The position numbers were made by a program, and so were the translations under genes. The notes beneath the pieces were generated by a model. The model saw only the letters and a program-made list of their open reading frames with translations, did not search any database and was not told where the DNA came from. From Microbacterium sp. SA39 (GTDB lineage: Bacteria; Actinomycetota; Actinomycetes; Actinomycetales; Microbacteriaceae), in the NCBI RefSeq assembly GCF_000967865.1, contig NZ_JXRU01000039.1, positions 1 to 64,000 of the forward strand: a DNA stretch of 64,000 nt. The letters are read 5' to 3'. Of the stretch, positions 61,984 to 64,000 are shown one piece after another (position 1 is the first letter of the stretch; the number at the start of each line of letters is the position of its first letter).

Positions 61984-63048
61984 TCAGCGCACGGCGGGCG
62001 CGGCGGTGGTCGTGCCCACGCGGAGCCGGCAGGTCAGGTGCTGCGAGGTCCCGGGCTCGCCGTGCAGCATCCGGGCGACCTGCTCGCCGGCGGCCCGACC
62101 CTTGTCGACCGCGGGCTGCACGCTCGTGGTGAGAGTCAGGTGTGAGAGGCCGTCGACGGCGATCCCGTCGAACCCGGCGACGGAGAGGTCTCCCGGCACC
62201 CGCAACCCCAGCTCCTCCGCGGCGCGGACGACCCCCGCTGCCAGCAGGTCGCTCTGGGCGATGACGGCCGTCGGACGGGTGGCCGCATCAGCGAGCAGCA
62301 TCCGTCCGACGCGCGCCCCCTCGTCGATGAGGCTCCCGGATGCCGAGATCGCCGGGGCGTCGGGAAAGACCTGCCGGAGCCCCGCGAGACGGTCGACCGC
62401 GACGTCGACGGTGGCGGCGGCGAGGCGCTCGGGGGTCACGACGCCGCGCTCCCTGTCACTGTTCAGGTGGAGGGTGACGATCGCGACGTCGCGGTGCCCG
62501 AGGTCGTGCAGGTGACGGGCGATGTCGGCCGAAGCCGCGGTGTTGTCGAGCGTGATGCGCGGTATGCCCTCGCCGGCATCGCCTTCGATCACGACCACGG
62601 GAAGCCCTCGGCCCCGCACGACCTCGAGCGAGTCGCGCATGCGCCCGGAGCATCCGATGAGCACGAAGGCGTCGACGGGGGCGTTCGCCAGGGCGGATCC
62701 TTCGTCCCCCGGTTCGTCGCGCAGCAGGAGGATGCCGGCGCTGAGGTCGGCCAGCCCCTCGGTGAGTCCGTCCATCATGGCGGTGGTGACCGGGTCCAGG
62801 AACGCCGCGCGCAACTCCCCCTCGAGCACGACCGCGACGATCCCGCTGCGTCCGCGTCGCAGTGATGCCGCGCGCGGATCCGGGCCGGCGTAGCCGAGCT
62901 CGGTGGCGGCGGCGAGAACCCGCTCCCGCGTCGCGGCCGCGACCTTCGCCTTGCCGCTGAACACGACGGAGGCCGTGGACGTCGCCACCCCCGCGTGCCG
63001 CGCGACGTCGGCGATGGTCGCACGACGCGGCGTCTCCCTGCTGCTCAT
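61984..63048 (-). CDS. LacI-family transcriptional repressor
   Basis: A 354-residue regulator: LacI helix-turn-helix ATIADVARHAGVATSTASVV (about 10-29) then LAAATELGYAGPDPRAASLR with the hinge, and a periplasmic-binding-protein-like ligand domain ending GVDGLSHLTLTTSVQP-like (IAVDGLSHLTLTTSVQP). The ATG at 63048 follows TATCCT (complement of 63055-63060) by 6 nt, so it is leaderless. A palindrome at 63082-63095 between it and the divergent MFS gene is the obvious operator. Confidence 0.92.
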   Translation of the reverse strand: MSSRETPRRATIADVARHAGVATSTASVVFSGKAKVAAATRERVLAAATELGYAGPDPRAASLRRGRSGIVAVVLEGELRAAFLDPVTTAMMDGLTEGLADLSAGILLLRDEPGDEGSALANAPVDAFVLIGCSGRMRDSLEVVRGRGLPVVVIEGDAGEGIPRITLDNTAASADIARHLHDLGHRDVAIVTLHLNSDRERGVVTPERLAAATVDVAVDRLAGLRQVFPDAPAISASGSLIDEGARVGRMLLADAATRPTAVIAQSDLLAAGVVRAAEELGLRVPGDLSVAGFDGIAVDGLSHLTLTTSVQPAVDKGRAAGEQVARMLHGEPGTSQHLTCRLRVGTTTAAPAVR

Positions 63049-63081
63049 ACTCCGAGGATAGCCCGGTTCCGTTCCCAGGAG

Positions 63082-63101
63082 TCGAATCGATTCGATAGGC
63101 T
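63082..63101. promoter_or_regulatory. LacI-type operator and MFS -10 element
   Basis: TCGAATCGATTCGA (63082-63095) is a perfect palindrome with a central CG as in LacI-family sites. It overlaps the expected -35 of the lacI-type gene and abuts the -10 TAGGCT (63096-63101) of the MFS gene. That -10 ends 7 nt before the MFS ATG. One repressor could silence both genes. Confidence 0.65.
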
Positions 63102-63108
63102 GTCCCGC

Positions 63109-64000
63109 ATGGACACCGCCCTCACCCGTTCGCAGTTCGTGCGCTGGCGCACAGCCATCTTCGCCATCTTCTTCGCGAGCGGTCTCTCGATCGCGACCTG
63201 GGCGTCCCGCGTGCCCGGGATCAAAGAGGCTCTGGAGCTCGACAATGCGCAGGTCGGGCTGATCCTGCTCGGCATGGGCCTCGCATCGATCATCGGCATC
63301 TCGACGAGTCCGGCCGTGATGGCGCGGACCGGCGCGCGGCGGGGGATGCTGCTCGCCATGCTCATGTTCGCCGTCGGCATCGCCCTCGTGGGCCTCGGCG
63401 CCAACGTCTTCGGCTCGGTGCCGATCGTGCTGCTCGGCATGGTGCTCTTCGGCTTCGGCAACGGCTGCGTCGACGTGATGATGAATGTCGAGGCGACGGC
63501 GATCGAGCAGCAGATGGGGAAGACCATCCTGCCGGTCTTCCACGCGCTGTTCAGCTTCGGCACGGTCATCGGCGCCGGTATCGGGGCCTTGGCCGCCGGC
63601 CTGTCGGTCACGGTCGCCGTGCACTCCGGGATCGTCGGCGCCCTCATCGTCGTGATCGCCGTGATCTGCTTCTTCCAGGTGCCGGTGCGCGAAGCGGCAC
63701 TCGACCCCGAGAACCACGAGAAGCCGGCGTTCCGACAGCGGATGCACGTGGCGCTGGAAGCGTGGCGCGAGCCGCGGACGTACCTGCTCGGAGTCGTGAT
63801 GCTCGGCATGTCCTTCGCGGAGGGCGGGGCGAACGACTGGATCGCTCTCGGCACGGAGCAGGGCCACGGCTTCCCGGAAGGCACCGGAGCCGTGTCGCTC
63901 GCGGTCTTCTCGATCGGCATGACCGTGCTGCGCCTGTTCGGGGGGCCGCTCGTCGACCGCTTCGGCCGCGTGCTGGTGCTGCGCATCCTGGCGGTGGCCG
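63109..64000 (+). CDS. MFS transporter (YbjJ-like), 3' end missing
   Basis: The frame is open from the ATG at 63109 to the window edge (297 codons). Hydrophobic helices run through FFASGLSIATWASRVPGIKE, VGLILLGMGLASIIGISTSP, and FGFGNGCVDVMMNVEATAIE. MSFAEGGANDWIALG and GPLVDRFGRVLVLRIL follow. The pattern fits the YbjJ-like/FucP-like MFS group. Substrate unknown; control by the divergent LacI regulator suggests a sugar. The start is supported by a leaderless promoter. Confidence 0.88.
   Translation, partial: MDTALTRSQFVRWRTAIFAIFFASGLSIATWASRVPGIKEALELDNAQVGLILLGMGLASIIGISTSPAVMARTGARRGMLLAMLMFAVGIALVGLGANVFGSVPIVLLGMVLFGFGNGCVDVMMNVEATAIEQQMGKTILPVFHALFSFGTVIGAGIGALAAGLSVTVAVHSGIVGALIVVIAVICFFQVPVREAALDPENHEKPAFRQRMHVALEAWREPRTYLLGVVMLGMSFAEGGANDWIALGTEQGHGFPEGTGAVSLAVFSIGMTVLRLFGGPLVDRFGRVLVLRILAVA

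Overview
The window is GC-rich, gene-dense actinobacterial chromosome. Strongly GC-ending codons, many ATGA/GTGA start-stop overlaps, probable leaderless promoters and the gene content all suggest a member of the Microbacteriaceae, most likely Microbacterium. The genus is an inference from style and content, not from a marker gene. I see no tRNA or rRNA genes, CRISPR arrays, integrases or transposases.

Layout. 1-0.9 kb: end of a secreted CAP-domain protein, then a small antitoxin/toxin pair. 0.9-8.9 kb: a sugar or amino-sugar module. A five-gene minus-strand operon (SIS isomerase, ROK kinase, PfkB kinase, class II aldolase, DeoR regulator) faces a sugar ABC importer that lacks its own ATPase. 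9-13 kb: AraC regulator and TIM-barrel isomerase opposite a PhyH-type dioxygenase, then a ROK repressor. 13-18 kb: chorismate mutase, an AI-2E-family exporter, and a four-gene osmoprotectant (OpuC-like) ABC importer. 18-25 kb: DUF427 protein, flavin disulfide oxidoreductase, BioY, lactonase-like protein, PurA, and a DMT exporter. 25-28.5 kb: a Cache-HAMP-cyclase-like sensor next to a mechanosensitive channel with a cyclic-nucleotide-binding domain. 28.7-35.2 kb: a MoxR/DUF58/VWA cluster. 35-42 kb: cardiolipin synthase, PucR-like regulator, esterase, ZIP transporter, VapBC, ArgG. 42-45.4 kb: TetR, a degenerate ABC ATPase and a YhgE/Pip protein. 45.4-50.5 kb: a bacteriocin cluster. 50.6-55.5 kb: penicillin-acylase family protein, hydrolase, and an AbiEi/DUF559-type protein. 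55.5-61.9 kb: an Mrp (MnhA-G) Na+/H+ antiporter operon. 61.9-64 kb: LacI regulator opposite an MFS transporter cut by the window edge.

The most exciting locus is 45.4-50.5 kb. A 61-residue, Trp-rich, cationic peptide with no leader (49449-49634) resembles class IId leaderless bacteriocins (aureocin A53 / lacticin Q type). It is followed by two PH-domain (YdbS/YdbT-like) membrane proteins, an ABC ATPase, an ABC permease and a small membrane protein, and preceded by an atypical LuxR-type regulator. This is the gene set known from Firmicute leaderless bacteriocin loci, here in an actinobacterial context. Hairpins flank the structural gene.

A second theme is a set of structured intergenic repeats. 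A 79-bp double palindrome occurs three times with identical internal spacing, an 85-86-bp palindrome occurs three times with an identical 43-nt loop, and a 78-bp hairpin occurs twice. Most lie just after gene 3' ends. Other short repeats are translated in frame inside proteins.
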